Below are positions 49,760-58,798 of a stretch of DNA of 64,000 nucleotides, one piece after another; the first letter of the stretch is position 1, and each line of letters opens with the position of its first letter. The stretch is from an uncultured Dialister sp. Its GTDB lineage: Bacteria; Bacillota; Negativicutes; Veillonellales; Dialisteraceae. Under the pieces are notes generated by a model. It was not told the origin of the DNA, made no database searches, and worked only from the letters and a program-made list of their open reading frames with translations. The position numbers and the translations under genes are program-made. The stretch spans positions 62,001-126,000 of the forward strand of contig UQJW01000002.1 in the NCBI GenBank assembly GCA_900541485.1. Reading direction: 5' to 3'.

Positions 49760-50487
49760 AAGCAGCTCCTTTCAAAAAATTCATTGGCTTTCTTTAAATC
49801 CTCTTCTGTATCAATACCGATATCTTCGGTTTCTATTCGGATTACACCAATTTTATGTCCCGTTTCCAAAGCACGTAACTGTTCCAAAGACTCTGTCTTT
49901 TCCAATGGTGTTTGTTCCATTTTCGCATAGGTCAGCAAAAAACTGCGCCGATAAGCATAAACCCCGATATGCTTGAGCGGAGGCATGGCAAAGCCCTCTC
50001 TCGGATAAGGAATTAAAGCTCGTGAAAAATACAACGCCTCTCCCTTTTGATTAACAACAACTTTTACCGCCGATGCATCTTGATATTCCTCTTTCTTTAG
50101 CGGTGCAGCTGCAGTAACCATATCCAGGTTTTCATGTTCGATAAGCATCTTTACCAGGCGGTCAATGACATTCGGATCAATAAACGGTTCATCACCCTGT
50201 ACATTAACAATAATATCATAATCCGTCAGTTGTTCTGCTACCTCTGCCAACCTATCCGTCCCGGTCGGATGATTGACTGCAGTCATGACAACACGTCCGC
50301 CAAAGCCTTCAACTTCTTCCGCAATAGCCCTATGATCGGTTGCCACCACAACTATATCGGGAGATTTAGCCAAAACCGCCCGGTTGTAAACACGATGAAT
50401 TAAAGTTTGCCCTGCAATCATACGCAGCGGTTTACCGGGCAGTCTGGTAGATGCATAGCGAGACGGAATAATACATGCAATTTTCAT
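49756..50487 (-). CDS. kdsB: CMP-Kdo synthetase KdsB
   Basis: KdsB activates Kdo with CTP. The 243-residue protein shows IIPSRYASTRLPGKPLRMI, VVVATDHRAIAEEVEGFGG, VNVQGDEPFIDP and HIGVYAYRRSFL. Start ATG 50487 follows GGGAG and overlaps the lpxK stop by 4 bases. Confidence 0.96.
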   Translation of the reverse strand: MKIACIIPSRYASTRLPGKPLRMIAGQTLIHRVYNRAVLAKSPDIVVVATDHRAIAEEVEGFGGRVVMTAVNHPTGTDRLAEVAEQLTDYDIIVNVQGDEPFIDPNVIDRLVKMLIEHENLDMVTAAAPLKKEEYQDASAVKVVVNQKGEALYFSRALIPYPREGFAMPPLKHIGVYAYRRSFLLTYAKMEQTPLEKTESLEQLRALETGHKIGVIRIETEDIGIDTEEDLKKANEFFERSCL

Positions 50488-51596
50488 AATAATTTCTCCC
50501 ACGCACTCTGAAGTATTTGTCTGTCATGCTCAGAGTACTTCATTTTGATACTCAATACATATACAGGAATCTCTGAGTTTTTCAGTTCCTGCAAATCAAT
50601 CATTTTAACCGCATCTTTTTCTGTAATTACTAAAAATTCTGCATCGCTGTATTTCAATTTTTTGAAAACTTCTCTTATATCTTCATCGCTATAAGAATAA
50701 TGATCCTTGAAAGTAATGTGTTCTACCGGACAAAGTCCTGCTTTTTCTGATGTCTTCCAAAAACCGCCCGGGTTCCCTATTCCGGATAAAAGAAGCACTT
50801 TTACTCCCTGTCGCTGTTCTAACACATTACAAATCCGCTGTTTTTTCCAATCGCTAAATGAAGTCAGTGCAGAGGGCACGTGATCAGATTCCAAAACAGG
50901 GATGTCCCTTCCATATTTATGCAACTTCTCTTTTATTTCACTCTTAATTTTATCATCAACCTGATTGCTCTTGGTAAGAATAAAAAGATCGGCCCGTTCC
51001 AATCCGTCTAACGGTTCTCTCAATAATCCCCGAGGAAGCATGTGTCCGTATCCGAACGGATTCGTGCAGTCGACTAAAACGATTTCCAAATCATGCTTTA
51101 AGGGCCAGTATTGCAAGCCATCATCTAATAATAAAATATCCGCCCCTAATCCGATAGCTTTTTTTGCGGAAAGAATTCTATCACGCCCCACTAAAACAGG
51201 AACCCCCGGCAAACGAAGTGCCATCATGTACGGCTCATCACCTGCCATTTTTTGGGTAGCCACTATTTTCTTACCGTCAGAAACTATACCGCCCTCTTTC
51301 TCAAAACCGCTTTTGTATCCTCTCGACAAAACCGCCGGATGGATTCCGCAAGCTTTCATCTGCTCTGCCAACTCTATGATACATGGGGTTTTTCCCGTAC
51401 CTCCGGCTGTTATATTCCCTACACTTACAACCGGAACGTCCAGTTTAACTCTTGATTTTAATGCCTTTTCCCGCTTACAGATAACTCCTCTTTTATATAC
51501 CTTTTCCAAAAGCTCCAATCCGCTTAAAATGACTTTGCCGCCAATTCCCGGAGAAGAATTTTTTTGCAAGTCAAGTATAAAACTTTCAAGATTCAT
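50484..51596 (-). CDS. lpxK: Tetraacyldisaccharide 4'-kinase LpxK
   Basis: LpxK phosphorylates the 4' position of lipid A precursor. The 370 residues show the P-loop region VSVGNITAGGTGKTPCIIEL (P-loop at 64-70), RGYKS, GDEPYMMALRLPGVPVLVGR, LLDDGLQYWPL and the C-terminal ITEKDAVKM. Membrane-associated. Starts within the kdtA end. Confidence 0.95.
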   Translation of the reverse strand: MNLESFILDLQKNSSPGIGGKVILSGLELLEKVYKRGVICKREKALKSRVKLDVPVVSVGNITAGGTGKTPCIIELAEQMKACGIHPAVLSRGYKSGFEKEGGIVSDGKKIVATQKMAGDEPYMMALRLPGVPVLVGRDRILSAKKAIGLGADILLLDDGLQYWPLKHDLEIVLVDCTNPFGYGHMLPRGLLREPLDGLERADLFILTKSNQVDDKIKSEIKEKLHKYGRDIPVLESDHVPSALTSFSDWKKQRICNVLEQRQGVKVLLLSGIGNPGGFWKTSEKAGLCPVEHITFKDHYSYSDEDIREVFKKLKYSDAEFLVITEKDAVKMIDLQELKNSEIPVYVLSIKMKYSEHDRQILQSAWEKLL

Positions 51597-52917
51597 GGGA
51601 ATTCTCCATCAATTGAATGTTATATTTTTTAGCCAATTTTTCAAAAAAATCTATATTTCTCCGCGTTCCTCCCTGATTTTCCCTGACGACTTCTAAAGCA
51701 GCTGTTCCCATTTGCTCTATTTTCTCAGGATCTTCCAAAAGCCGGAACAGAGTTTTTTCAAACTCTTTTTCATTTCCGGTCATAATGCAGGCACCACGAC
51801 GGGAAAGTAAATCAAAGATATCTCTGAAATTGAACATGTGGGGGCCAACCAAAACAGGTTTACCATGAGCGGCCGGCTCCAAAATATTATGCCCTCCTAC
51901 CTTCACAAAGCTTCCCCCAACAAAAACGACATCTGCAAGACTGTATACGCGTCCCAGCTCTCCGATAGTATCTAAAACAATTACTTCCGGATGCTGTATA
52001 ATGTCCTCTTCGGTTTTCATTTGAGAACGACGCACGACCGTAAAGCCTGCATTTTTTACTAAGGAAAGCACAGAGGGTGCTCTTGTGATTTCACGGACTG
52101 CCAATAATAAACGAGCATCAGGATATGTATCCAGTACTTTACGAAAAGCACGTATAACGATTTCCTCTTCTCCCCGGTGTGTACTTCCCGCTATAATAAC
52201 AGGACTCATCCCGTCAACGCGAAACTCTTGTCGCATCTGCTGTTTCTCAGCCTCTGTGACTTCTACATATGTTTCATCATACTTGGTATTCCCTGTAATT
52301 GTTACTCTTTCCGGCAAAGCTCCCATAGAAATAATATGCTCGGCATCAATCGCCGACTGCATGCAGAAGGCTCTGATTTGCAAAAGCATTCTCGATGTAA
52401 ACCGCTTAATCAGCGAATATCTTTTCATAGAACGGTCACTGATTCTTCCATTCATCATCATGACCGGAATTTTTTTGTGCCATGCCAATCGCAAAAAGTT
52501 AGGCCACAGCTCCGTTTCAATCAGGATAATCGCTTTAGGATTTACAATATCCACAATTCTTTCTGTAATAACCGGTAAATCAAAGGGAAAAAATATATGT
52601 CCGTCCGCTTCAGGGATAATTTTTTGAGCCATGCGATGTCCTGTAGCCGTAACAACAGAGACAACCACCATTTCTTGGGGATACCTATTTTTCAGCTCTC
52701 TGACAATAGGGCTTGCCGCTACCACCTCTCCCACAGAAGCGGCATGAATCCAAATCGCATTATGATATGCAATCTGCTCTAATGTCGGGGTCGGCATAAT
52801 GCCTGCACTTTGTTTTAAGCGGTCATAAAACCCCTCTTCAAAAACCAGTCGGTATATAAGCACCGGAACTTGGAGTATCCAGTATGCCACCAGGCAAATA
52901 TTATAAAACCAGTACAA
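51586..52917 (-). CDS. waaA: 3-deoxy-D-manno-octulosonic acid transferase KdtA (WaaA)
   Basis: WaaA transfers Kdo from CMP-Kdo to lipid IVA. The 443-residue protein has an N-terminal membrane segment (about 1-20), the WIHAASVGEV motif, LIETELWPNF, and the GT-B C-terminal VFVGGSFVKVGGHNILEPAA. Whether it adds one or two Kdo residues cannot be read. Starts one base after the msbA stop and overlaps lpxK by 11. Confidence 0.95.
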   Translation of the reverse strand: MYWFYNICLVAYWILQVPVLIYRLVFEEGFYDRLKQSAGIMPTPTLEQIAYHNAIWIHAASVGEVVAASPIVRELKNRYPQEMVVVSVVTATGHRMAQKIIPEADGHIFFPFDLPVITERIVDIVNPKAIILIETELWPNFLRLAWHKKIPVMMMNGRISDRSMKRYSLIKRFTSRMLLQIRAFCMQSAIDAEHIISMGALPERVTITGNTKYDETYVEVTEAEKQQMRQEFRVDGMSPVIIAGSTHRGEEEIVIRAFRKVLDTYPDARLLLAVREITRAPSVLSLVKNAGFTVVRRSQMKTEEDIIQHPEVIVLDTIGELGRVYSLADVVFVGGSFVKVGGHNILEPAAHGKPVLVGPHMFNFRDIFDLLSRRGACIMTGNEKEFEKTLFRLLEDPEKIEQMGTAALEVVRENQGGTRRNIDFFEKLAKKYNIQLMENSHES

Positions 52918-52918
52918 A

Positions 52919-54667
52919 TTAATTAGCTCCTTCCGGTTCTTTCATGGACATGGTGTATAACTCATAGTATAAACCACCTTCACGCATTAATTCATCATGG
53001 GTGCCGGATTCTTCTATGTGTCCGTTATTAAGGACAAATATCTGATCTGCATTCTTGACTGTAGACAATCTGTGTGCAATTACAAAAGACGTACGTCCCA
53101 CCATCAATTTTTCTAAAGCGTCTTGTACAATTTTTTCACTTTCCGTATCAAGTGCAGAGGTCGCTTCATCCAGAATTAAAATCGCCGGATCCTTAAGTAT
53201 TGCCCTGGCAATCGCTATTCTCTGCCTCTGTCCGCCGGATAGAACCAAACCTCGGTCCCCCACCTTTGTTTCAATTCCGTTAGGAAGCCCGCGAATAAAC
53301 TTTTCTGCATTAGCCGCTTTAACGGCTCTCCAAACTTCCTCATCTGTCGCATCAAGCCTGCCGTATAAAATATTTTCTTTAATAGTTGTATTAAAAAGAA
53401 GCGTATCCTGCGGTACAAGTCCTATATGCTCCCGTAAAGAACTTATTGTGGATTCCCGTATATCCATACCGTCTATATAAATTCCCCCGCCGGTTACATC
53501 ATAAAACCGTGGTAAAAGATTGGCTATCGTCGTCTTTCCAGATCCGGACGGCCCTACCAATGCAATTGTCTGGCCCGGTTCTGCCACAAAGTTTAAATCC
53601 GTCAACACCGGATTTCCCGCTTCATAGGAAAAAGATACGTGTCTTGCTTCCACACGCCCCGCTTTAACCTCTATATCTTTAGCATCTTCCTTGTTTTGTA
53701 TTTCCGGTTGTTCATCTAAAATTGAAAATACCCGATCCGCCGCTGCCAATGATTTTTGTATATTCCCCACACTTTCAGCCACCCGTCTGGTCGGATTCGC
53801 AAGATTAATGGCATAAATAAGAAACGCAATTAATTCACCTGTTGACATAACACCGTCAATTACAGATACGCCGCCATACCAGATAATGGTGCAAACCGCA
53901 ATGGCTGCCAAAAACTCCACAAAAGGCGTCATCTGGCTCTGCTGACGAATTGCACGAACAGCAGCCGTGAAACTCAGTTTATTGATTTTTTGGAAACGCT
54001 TTTCCTCATAAGCGCCCCTGTTAAAGCTGCGGACTATACGTACCCCCTGAATTGTTTCTTGAAGCATGGAAGTAACATCCGCCAAGGTTTCCTGAACATC
54101 TTTACCGCTGTTATGAAGCTTCTTCCCAAAAAATTTAATCACATAAGAAACGAGAGGTACGATAATCAGACATAAAACTGTCAACTTCCATTGCAGATAA
54201 ATCATTGACCCGAAAGAGCCTATAAAAATGGCACTTTCCTGAACTAAAGTTATAAAATCGGTAACAATAGCTGTCTGAAGGGCTGAAATATCATTCGTTA
54301 AGTTACTCATGATATCCCCGGTACGCCGCCGGTCATAATAAGCAATGGACAGTCGTTGTAAATGGTGATATAAGGCATTCCGTATATCCATAATGACCGC
54401 CTGACCTATGTACCCCATCAAATAACGATGTCCGAATGTGGTCAGGGCTCGTATAAAGAATGTTGCCAAAATCACAACAATAATGATATAAAGCATCCCA
54501 AGATCTTTATTTTCCAAAACCTGGTCTATCACATCTTTAATAATCCAGGGAACAACTAAATTCGACAGGGAGACAAGTATCATAAAAAACACAGATAATA
54601 TGAGAAGTTTTTTATAAGGCTTCAAGTAAGATAACAGACGTTTATAACCATCCACTTTGTTTTTCAT
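52919..54667 (-). CDS. msbA: Lipid A flippase MsbA-type ABC transporter
   Basis: MsbA flips core-lipid A across the inner membrane. The 582-residue half transporter has six membrane helices (about residues 20-310) and an ATPase domain with Walker A GPSGSGKTT, LSGGQRQR and Walker B LILDEATSALD. The position between lpxB and waaA supports MsbA rather than a drug exporter. Ends with KEPEGAN two bases before waaA begins. Confidence 0.93.
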   Translation of the reverse strand: MKNKVDGYKRLLSYLKPYKKLLILSVFFMILVSLSNLVVPWIIKDVIDQVLENKDLGMLYIIIVVILATFFIRALTTFGHRYLMGYIGQAVIMDIRNALYHHLQRLSIAYYDRRRTGDIMSNLTNDISALQTAIVTDFITLVQESAIFIGSFGSMIYLQWKLTVLCLIIVPLVSYVIKFFGKKLHNSGKDVQETLADVTSMLQETIQGVRIVRSFNRGAYEEKRFQKINKLSFTAAVRAIRQQSQMTPFVEFLAAIAVCTIIWYGGVSVIDGVMSTGELIAFLIYAINLANPTRRVAESVGNIQKSLAAADRVFSILDEQPEIQNKEDAKDIEVKAGRVEARHVSFSYEAGNPVLTDLNFVAEPGQTIALVGPSGSGKTTIANLLPRFYDVTGGGIYIDGMDIRESTISSLREHIGLVPQDTLLFNTTIKENILYGRLDATDEEVWRAVKAANAEKFIRGLPNGIETKVGDRGLVLSGGQRQRIAIARAILKDPAILILDEATSALDTESEKIVQDALEKLMVGRTSFVIAHRLSTVKNADQIFVLNNGHIEESGTHDELMREGGLYYELYTMSMKEPEGAN

Positions 54668-54668
54668 T

Positions 54669-55799
54669 TTATTCTCCTGCTGTTTTCAGTATAAGGCTGG
54701 CAGTACGCTTTACTGCGCCTGCATCCCCCAAGCGTTTCCGGACCTCTTGCAATTCATTTATATTTCTTACCCGTATTTGTTCATCAGTAATCCAGGGAAC
54801 GATAATACTTGCTATATTTTCTGCTGTCACCTGATTTTGCAATAATTCGGGAGTTACCTCTTTTTGCAATAATAAATTGGGCAATCCTGCATATTTTACT
54901 TCCACTACATGCTTGGCAATAAACCAAGTAGCAGGTGCCAATTTATAAATAAGAACAGTCGGCAATTGCATCAAAGCGGTTTCCAGGGTCGCAGTCCCAG
55001 AAGAGGCTATACAGGCTGTACAAATTTGCATCAAATCATATTGCTTTCCCTCTGTAACAGTAACCGATAATTCCGGATATTTCGATAAAAAACTTTTTAA
55101 GAACTCATCAGAAATCGTATCTGCCTTAGGTAAGTAAAACTGACACTCTGCTTTTTCCGAAATCAGCTTGCATGCATCAAGCATGACAGGCAAAAGACCG
55201 GACACTTCATTTTTCCGGCTTCCCGGCATAAGAAGAATCCTTTTTTTATCTTTCTGTCCGCCAAAATATTCCATCGCTTTCTCAAATGACATGGATGTTT
55301 TCACTGTGTCTGCCAAAGGATGCCCTACAAAAGTAACGGGTGCACCCGCTTTTTTATATGCCTCTGCCTCAAAAGGAAATATAGAGGCCACCTGTCTTAC
55401 ATCACGGGCAATCTGTTTGGCTCTTCCTTTTTTCCATGCCCATATGGTAGGTGCAATATAATATACCACCGGTATACCCATTTCTTTTGCCGCATGTGCT
55501 ATTTTCATATTCAGACCGGGATAATCTATGCATACAAGAACATCCGGTTTTTCATTTACCATCGTTTCTTTTAAAAATTTTATTAACTTAAAAAAAAGAG
55601 GTAAATGTTTAAGCACCTCTACAAAGCCGATAATCCCGAGATGCTCTATATCATATACGATACGCACTCCCGCCTCTCGCATATTTTTTCCGCCCATCCC
55701 GAAAATATCAACTTGCGGATTTTCTTTTTTTATTTCTGCCGCTACTGCAGCAGCATGCATATCACCGGATGCTTCTCCGGCGGACATCATAATTTTCAT
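54669..55799 (-). CDS. lpxB: Lipid-A-disaccharide synthase LpxB
   Basis: LpxB joins lipid X and UDP-2,3-diacylglucosamine. The 376 residues show MMSAGEASGDMHAAAVAAEI, the GIIGFVEVLKHLPLF loop, CIDYPGLNMKIA, YYIAPTIWAWKKGRAKQI, FPFEAEAYKKAG, and SSGTATLETAL. All are LpxB hallmarks. Overlaps the lpxI stop (ATGA), so coupled. Confidence 0.97.
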   Translation of the reverse strand: MKIMMSAGEASGDMHAAAVAAEIKKENPQVDIFGMGGKNMREAGVRIVYDIEHLGIIGFVEVLKHLPLFFKLIKFLKETMVNEKPDVLVCIDYPGLNMKIAHAAKEMGIPVVYYIAPTIWAWKKGRAKQIARDVRQVASIFPFEAEAYKKAGAPVTFVGHPLADTVKTSMSFEKAMEYFGGQKDKKRILLMPGSRKNEVSGLLPVMLDACKLISEKAECQFYLPKADTISDEFLKSFLSKYPELSVTVTEGKQYDLMQICTACIASSGTATLETALMQLPTVLIYKLAPATWFIAKHVVEVKYAGLPNLLLQKEVTPELLQNQVTAENIASIIVPWITDEQIRVRNINELQEVRKRLGDAGAVKRTASLILKTAGE

Positions 55800-56620
55800 A
55801 ATGATCCTTGTTCCACCGCTAATATAACAATTCCTTCACGCTCTGCCAGTTCCAATACCTTTTCCTTTTCGGCAAATAAAGTTCTATGTGCTTCTATAGC
55901 AAGAACTGTACATTTACTTTCTAACATAGATTTCAACGTCGTCAGTCCTATGGCAGGAACATCAAAACGGGAATCTTGTCCCGGTTTGGCGGTTTTAACA
56001 ACCACCGCTCCCTCCCTTGCCAAAAGGCCTCCTCGCTTTATACATGCATCTGTTCCTTCTATCGCTTCAACCGCCATGACAGCCCTATCTTTTACTACTA
56101 CAGTCTGCCCCAGATCCATTGCACCGATTGTTTTCGCCGCATCAAATCCGAATTTAATATCTTCCCATTGATCTTTTGTGGGTTGTTTTTTTGTAAAAAC
56201 TTGCGGCCCCGGCATTAACGGTTTCAAGTATTTTGTCTGGTCAAGGACAGAAATTCCATCTTTCTTCAGCTCGTCCACAATTGCCAGCGTAATGGTATCA
56301 TCTTTAAAATTTTGTTTTCTTAAATAGTTTAACAATCTTATAGCCCGTAAATCCGGCATTACATGATCTTTATAAAGCCACTCTTTCGTCACTTTGCCCA
56401 GAAGAGTAACTTCTTTCACATTTTCTTTCACAAGGGTTTTAATAATTTTATTGAGCTTAAAAGCACTGATTTCATAATATACATCTGCTTTTTCCTTTAA
56501 CTCGGGATTGGTGCCGGGAATTACAGCAATACAAATAACCCGGTAACCCTGTAAGCGGGCAGCCTTTAAAAACTCTCCCGGCAACGTTCCTATACCGGCA
56601 AGCAATCCTACGTTTTCCAT
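55796..56620 (-). CDS. lpxI: UDP-2,3-diacylglucosamine diphosphatase LpxI
   Basis: LpxI (DUF1009) hydrolyses UDP-diacylglucosamine to lipid X, replacing LpxH. The 274 residues have GLLAGIGTLPGEFLKAARLQ, the KVTKEWLYKD stretch, and the C-terminal RFDVPAIGLTTL and VLAIEAHRTLF. First gene of the LPS locus; ATG 56620 follows GGGAGG. The upstream genes lpxA, lpxC, lpxD are outside the window. Confidence 0.93.
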   Translation of the reverse strand: MENVGLLAGIGTLPGEFLKAARLQGYRVICIAVIPGTNPELKEKADVYYEISAFKLNKIIKTLVKENVKEVTLLGKVTKEWLYKDHVMPDLRAIRLLNYLRKQNFKDDTITLAIVDELKKDGISVLDQTKYLKPLMPGPQVFTKKQPTKDQWEDIKFGFDAAKTIGAMDLGQTVVVKDRAVMAVEAIEGTDACIKRGGLLAREGAVVVKTAKPGQDSRFDVPAIGLTTLKSMLESKCTVLAIEAHRTLFAEKEKVLELAEREGIVILAVEQGSL

Positions 56621-56668
56621 TCTTCCTCCCTGACAATTAACATTATCTTATTTTACCATATACAGCTC

Positions 56669-56710
56669 ATTTATGGATTTTTCTATATCCGTCGTTTGAA
56701 ATCCATAAAT
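56669..56710. repeat. 12-bp inverted repeat between lpxI and sstT
   Basis: ATTTATGGATTT (56669-56680) and AAATCCATAAAT (56699-56710) are perfect complements separated by 18 bases, in the divergent gap between the LPS operon and sstT. No T tract follows, so it is not a terminator; it may be a regulator site. Confidence 0.6.
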
Positions 56711-56771
56711 AGAAAAAACGCATAGATACCCCTAAGCTGCTTATCAATTATGCATAGTTACTCTTATAACC

Positions 56772-56800
56772 TTGAATGATTTAAAAACCCAATGTATACT
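56772..56800 (+). promoter_or_regulatory. Promoter of sstT
   Basis: TTGAAT (56772-56777) and TATACT (56795-56800), 17 bases apart, 35 bases before the start codon. Confidence 0.65.
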
Positions 56801-56834
56801 TAAAAAATATTATTAGTAAAAAGGGGGAATTCAT

Positions 56835-58088
56835 TTGTTTACTCAAATCAAAAACATTCTTTCAAGTGTTGCACTTATTAAGCAAATAGCAGTAGGTCTT
56901 ATTATCGGCATTCTTATTGCTGTCTTTGCACCGCCTGCCATTCCCGCGGTAAAAATTTTCGGCGACTTATTTGTTAAAGCATTAAAAGGTGTCGCACCGG
57001 TTCTGGTATTTTTCCTGGTCATGAATGCAATGGCACAGAAAAAAGAAGGAACGAACGACAACATGAAGCCCGTAATTATGCTCTATGTTATCGGTACATT
57101 TCTTGCGTCCTTAGTTGGCGTATCATTGTCGTTTCTATTCCCCACAACACTCCATCTCCAGGTAGCGGCAGATGCCAAATTGGCACCGCCCTCCGGTATC
57201 ATTGAAGTTCTGCACAATGTCATTCTTTCTGTCGTAGATAATCCTGTAAATGCTCTCCTCAATGCCAATTATATCGGCATTCTTACCTGGGCTGTTATTC
57301 TCGGTCTTGCTTTAAAAAGCTATGCAGGCGGTACGACAAAAGGTACTCTTAATGATATCGCCCAGTCTATCACGAAAGTTGTTACCTGGGTTATTCATTT
57401 TGCTCCACTCGGCATTATGGGACTTGTTGCTGATTCTGTCGGCACAGCCGGTGTTGATGCACTTCTGAGCTATATAAAGCTTTTAGGTGTTCTTATCGGT
57501 TCTTACTTCTTAGTTGCCTTAGTCATGAATCCGTTGATTGTATATGTAAAAGTAAGAAAAAATCCATACCCCCTTGTTTGGACAACTATCCGGGAAAGCG
57601 GCGTATATGCATTTTTCACAAGAAGTTCTGCCGCTAATATTCCTGTCAACCTGACTCTTTGTAAGCGTCTCGGATTAAACCCAGACACATTCACCATTTC
57701 CATTCCGTTGGGTGCGACGATTAATATGGCAGGCGCTTCAATAACAATTGCCGTTCTCGCTCTCGCAGCAGCCAATACACTAGGTATTGTTGTAGATCTT
57801 CCTACTGCACTTCTCTTATGCCTGATTTCCACAGTCGGTGCTTGCGGTGCTTCCGGTGTAGCCGGCGGCTCCTTACTTCTTATCCCGGTTGCCTGTGCTT
57901 CTTTTGGTATCAATAATGATATTGCTATGCAAGTTGTAGGTGTCGGATTTATTATCAGCGTTTTGGAAGATGCATGCGAAACAGCACTTAACAGCTCCAG
58001 TGATGTACTTTTTACCGCTACTGCCGAATTTGCCGAACGTCGTAAACTCGGTACTCTTAAAGCGGAAGATATGGTACCGCATAATTAA
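56835..58088 (+). CDS. sstT: Serine/threonine:Na+ symporter SstT
   Basis: SstT imports serine and threonine with sodium. The 417-residue dicarboxylate/amino acid:cation symporter family protein has about eight helices and two hairpins, with [55 protein letters not shown] and [20 protein letters not shown]. These are SstT-like. The start codon is TTG at 56835 behind AAGGGGGAA. Serine supply fits an asaccharolytic lifestyle. Monocistronic. Confidence 0.92.
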   Translation: MFTQIKNILSSVALIKQIAVGLIIGILIAVFAPPAIPAVKIFGDLFVKALKGVAPVLVFFLVMNAMAQKKEGTNDNMKPVIMLYVIGTFLASLVGVSLSFLFPTTLHLQVAADAKLAPPSGIIEVLHNVILSVVDNPVNALLNANYIGILTWAVILGLALKSYAGGTTKGTLNDIAQSITKVVTWVIHFAPLGIMGLVADSVGTAGVDALLSYIKLLGVLIGSYFLVALVMNPLIVYVKVRKNPYPLVWTTIRESGVYAFFTRSSAANIPVNLTLCKRLGLNPDTFTISIPLGATINMAGASITIAVLALAAANTLGIVVDLPTALLLCLISTVGACGASGVAGGSLLLIPVACASFGINNDIAMQVVGVGFIISVLEDACETALNSSSDVLFTATAEFAERRKLGTLKAEDMVPHN

Positions 58089-58103
58089 AATAACAAAAGC
58101 AAT

Positions 58104-58136
58104 AAAAAAGCATTGGGAAACCCTCAATGCTTTTTT
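58104..58136. terminator. Bidirectional terminator between sstT and recO
   Basis: AAAAAAGCATTG (58104-58115) pairs with CAATGCTTTTTT (58125-58136) across the convergent gap. Confidence 0.88.
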
Positions 58137-58144
58137 ATTGCTTT

Positions 58145-58798
58145 TTATTTGGAGAAAGCGCCCTTTGTTTTTAATTCCACATCACAATATTTCAAAATAA
58201 AACTATCAATATAAGCAGCAGCTTCTTTAAATATTTTATTTTTAATCGCCTCATTGAACCCGCTTCCCCAACGATATAGCAAGCATTTCTTTAAAAACTC
58301 TTGCGCCGGCACAGATAGCGCCGACTCCTCCATAACGCCTTCCCCGGCAGGATCAAATCCTGCTTTCAACAAAAGTTTGACCCCTATAATAAAAGCGGCC
58401 ACCATTTTATTTTTCTCTTTAGCTTCCAGAAGCCCGTATTTTAGAACTTCATAAGCTTCGATATTTTCCTGCTCCTGAGGAAACAATTCTTCTGCCAGCT
58501 CTATGACATAATACCAACATTGCATGTCTTCATAAGAAAGTGCCATCATATCTAAAATTTTTTCACTTTCATATTGCATCATTACCGGATGGTCACCTGT
58601 ACCGGTTACCGTAAAACGCAAGAAAGTAAACGGAAGCGTTCCGCCGGTTCCGCATTTAGATATAACACTCTGCGGAATATATACCCATATACGCCCGACA
58701 GAATATGTGAATATATCCGCCACTTTCCCCCGTCCCCCGCTTTTACGGGTTCTCAGAAGAATCCCCTTATAATTTGTCACCGGGTACGTCGTCGCCAT
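58145..58798 (-). CDS. recO: DNA repair protein RecO (short, divergent)
   Basis: RecO loads RecA on SSB-coated DNA with RecR. The 217-residue protein has the OB-fold start YKGILLRTRKSGGRGKVADIFT and a helical C-terminal half. It is shorter than the usual 240-260 and has no CxxC zinc knuckle. ATG 58798 was chosen because it gives the RecO N-terminus and has a GGCGGG upstream; the frame runs 46 codons further without a family match. Overlaps the CorC-type gene. Confidence 0.8.
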   Translation of the reverse strand: MATTYPVTNYKGILLRTRKSGGRGKVADIFTYSVGRIWVYIPQSVISKCGTGGTLPFTFLRFTVTGTGDHPVMMQYESEKILDMMALSYEDMQCWYYVIELAEELFPQEQENIEAYEVLKYGLLEAKEKNKMVAAFIIGVKLLLKAGFDPAGEGVMEESALSVPAQEFLKKCLLYRWGSGFNEAIKNKIFKEAAAYIDSFILKYCDVELKTKGAFSK

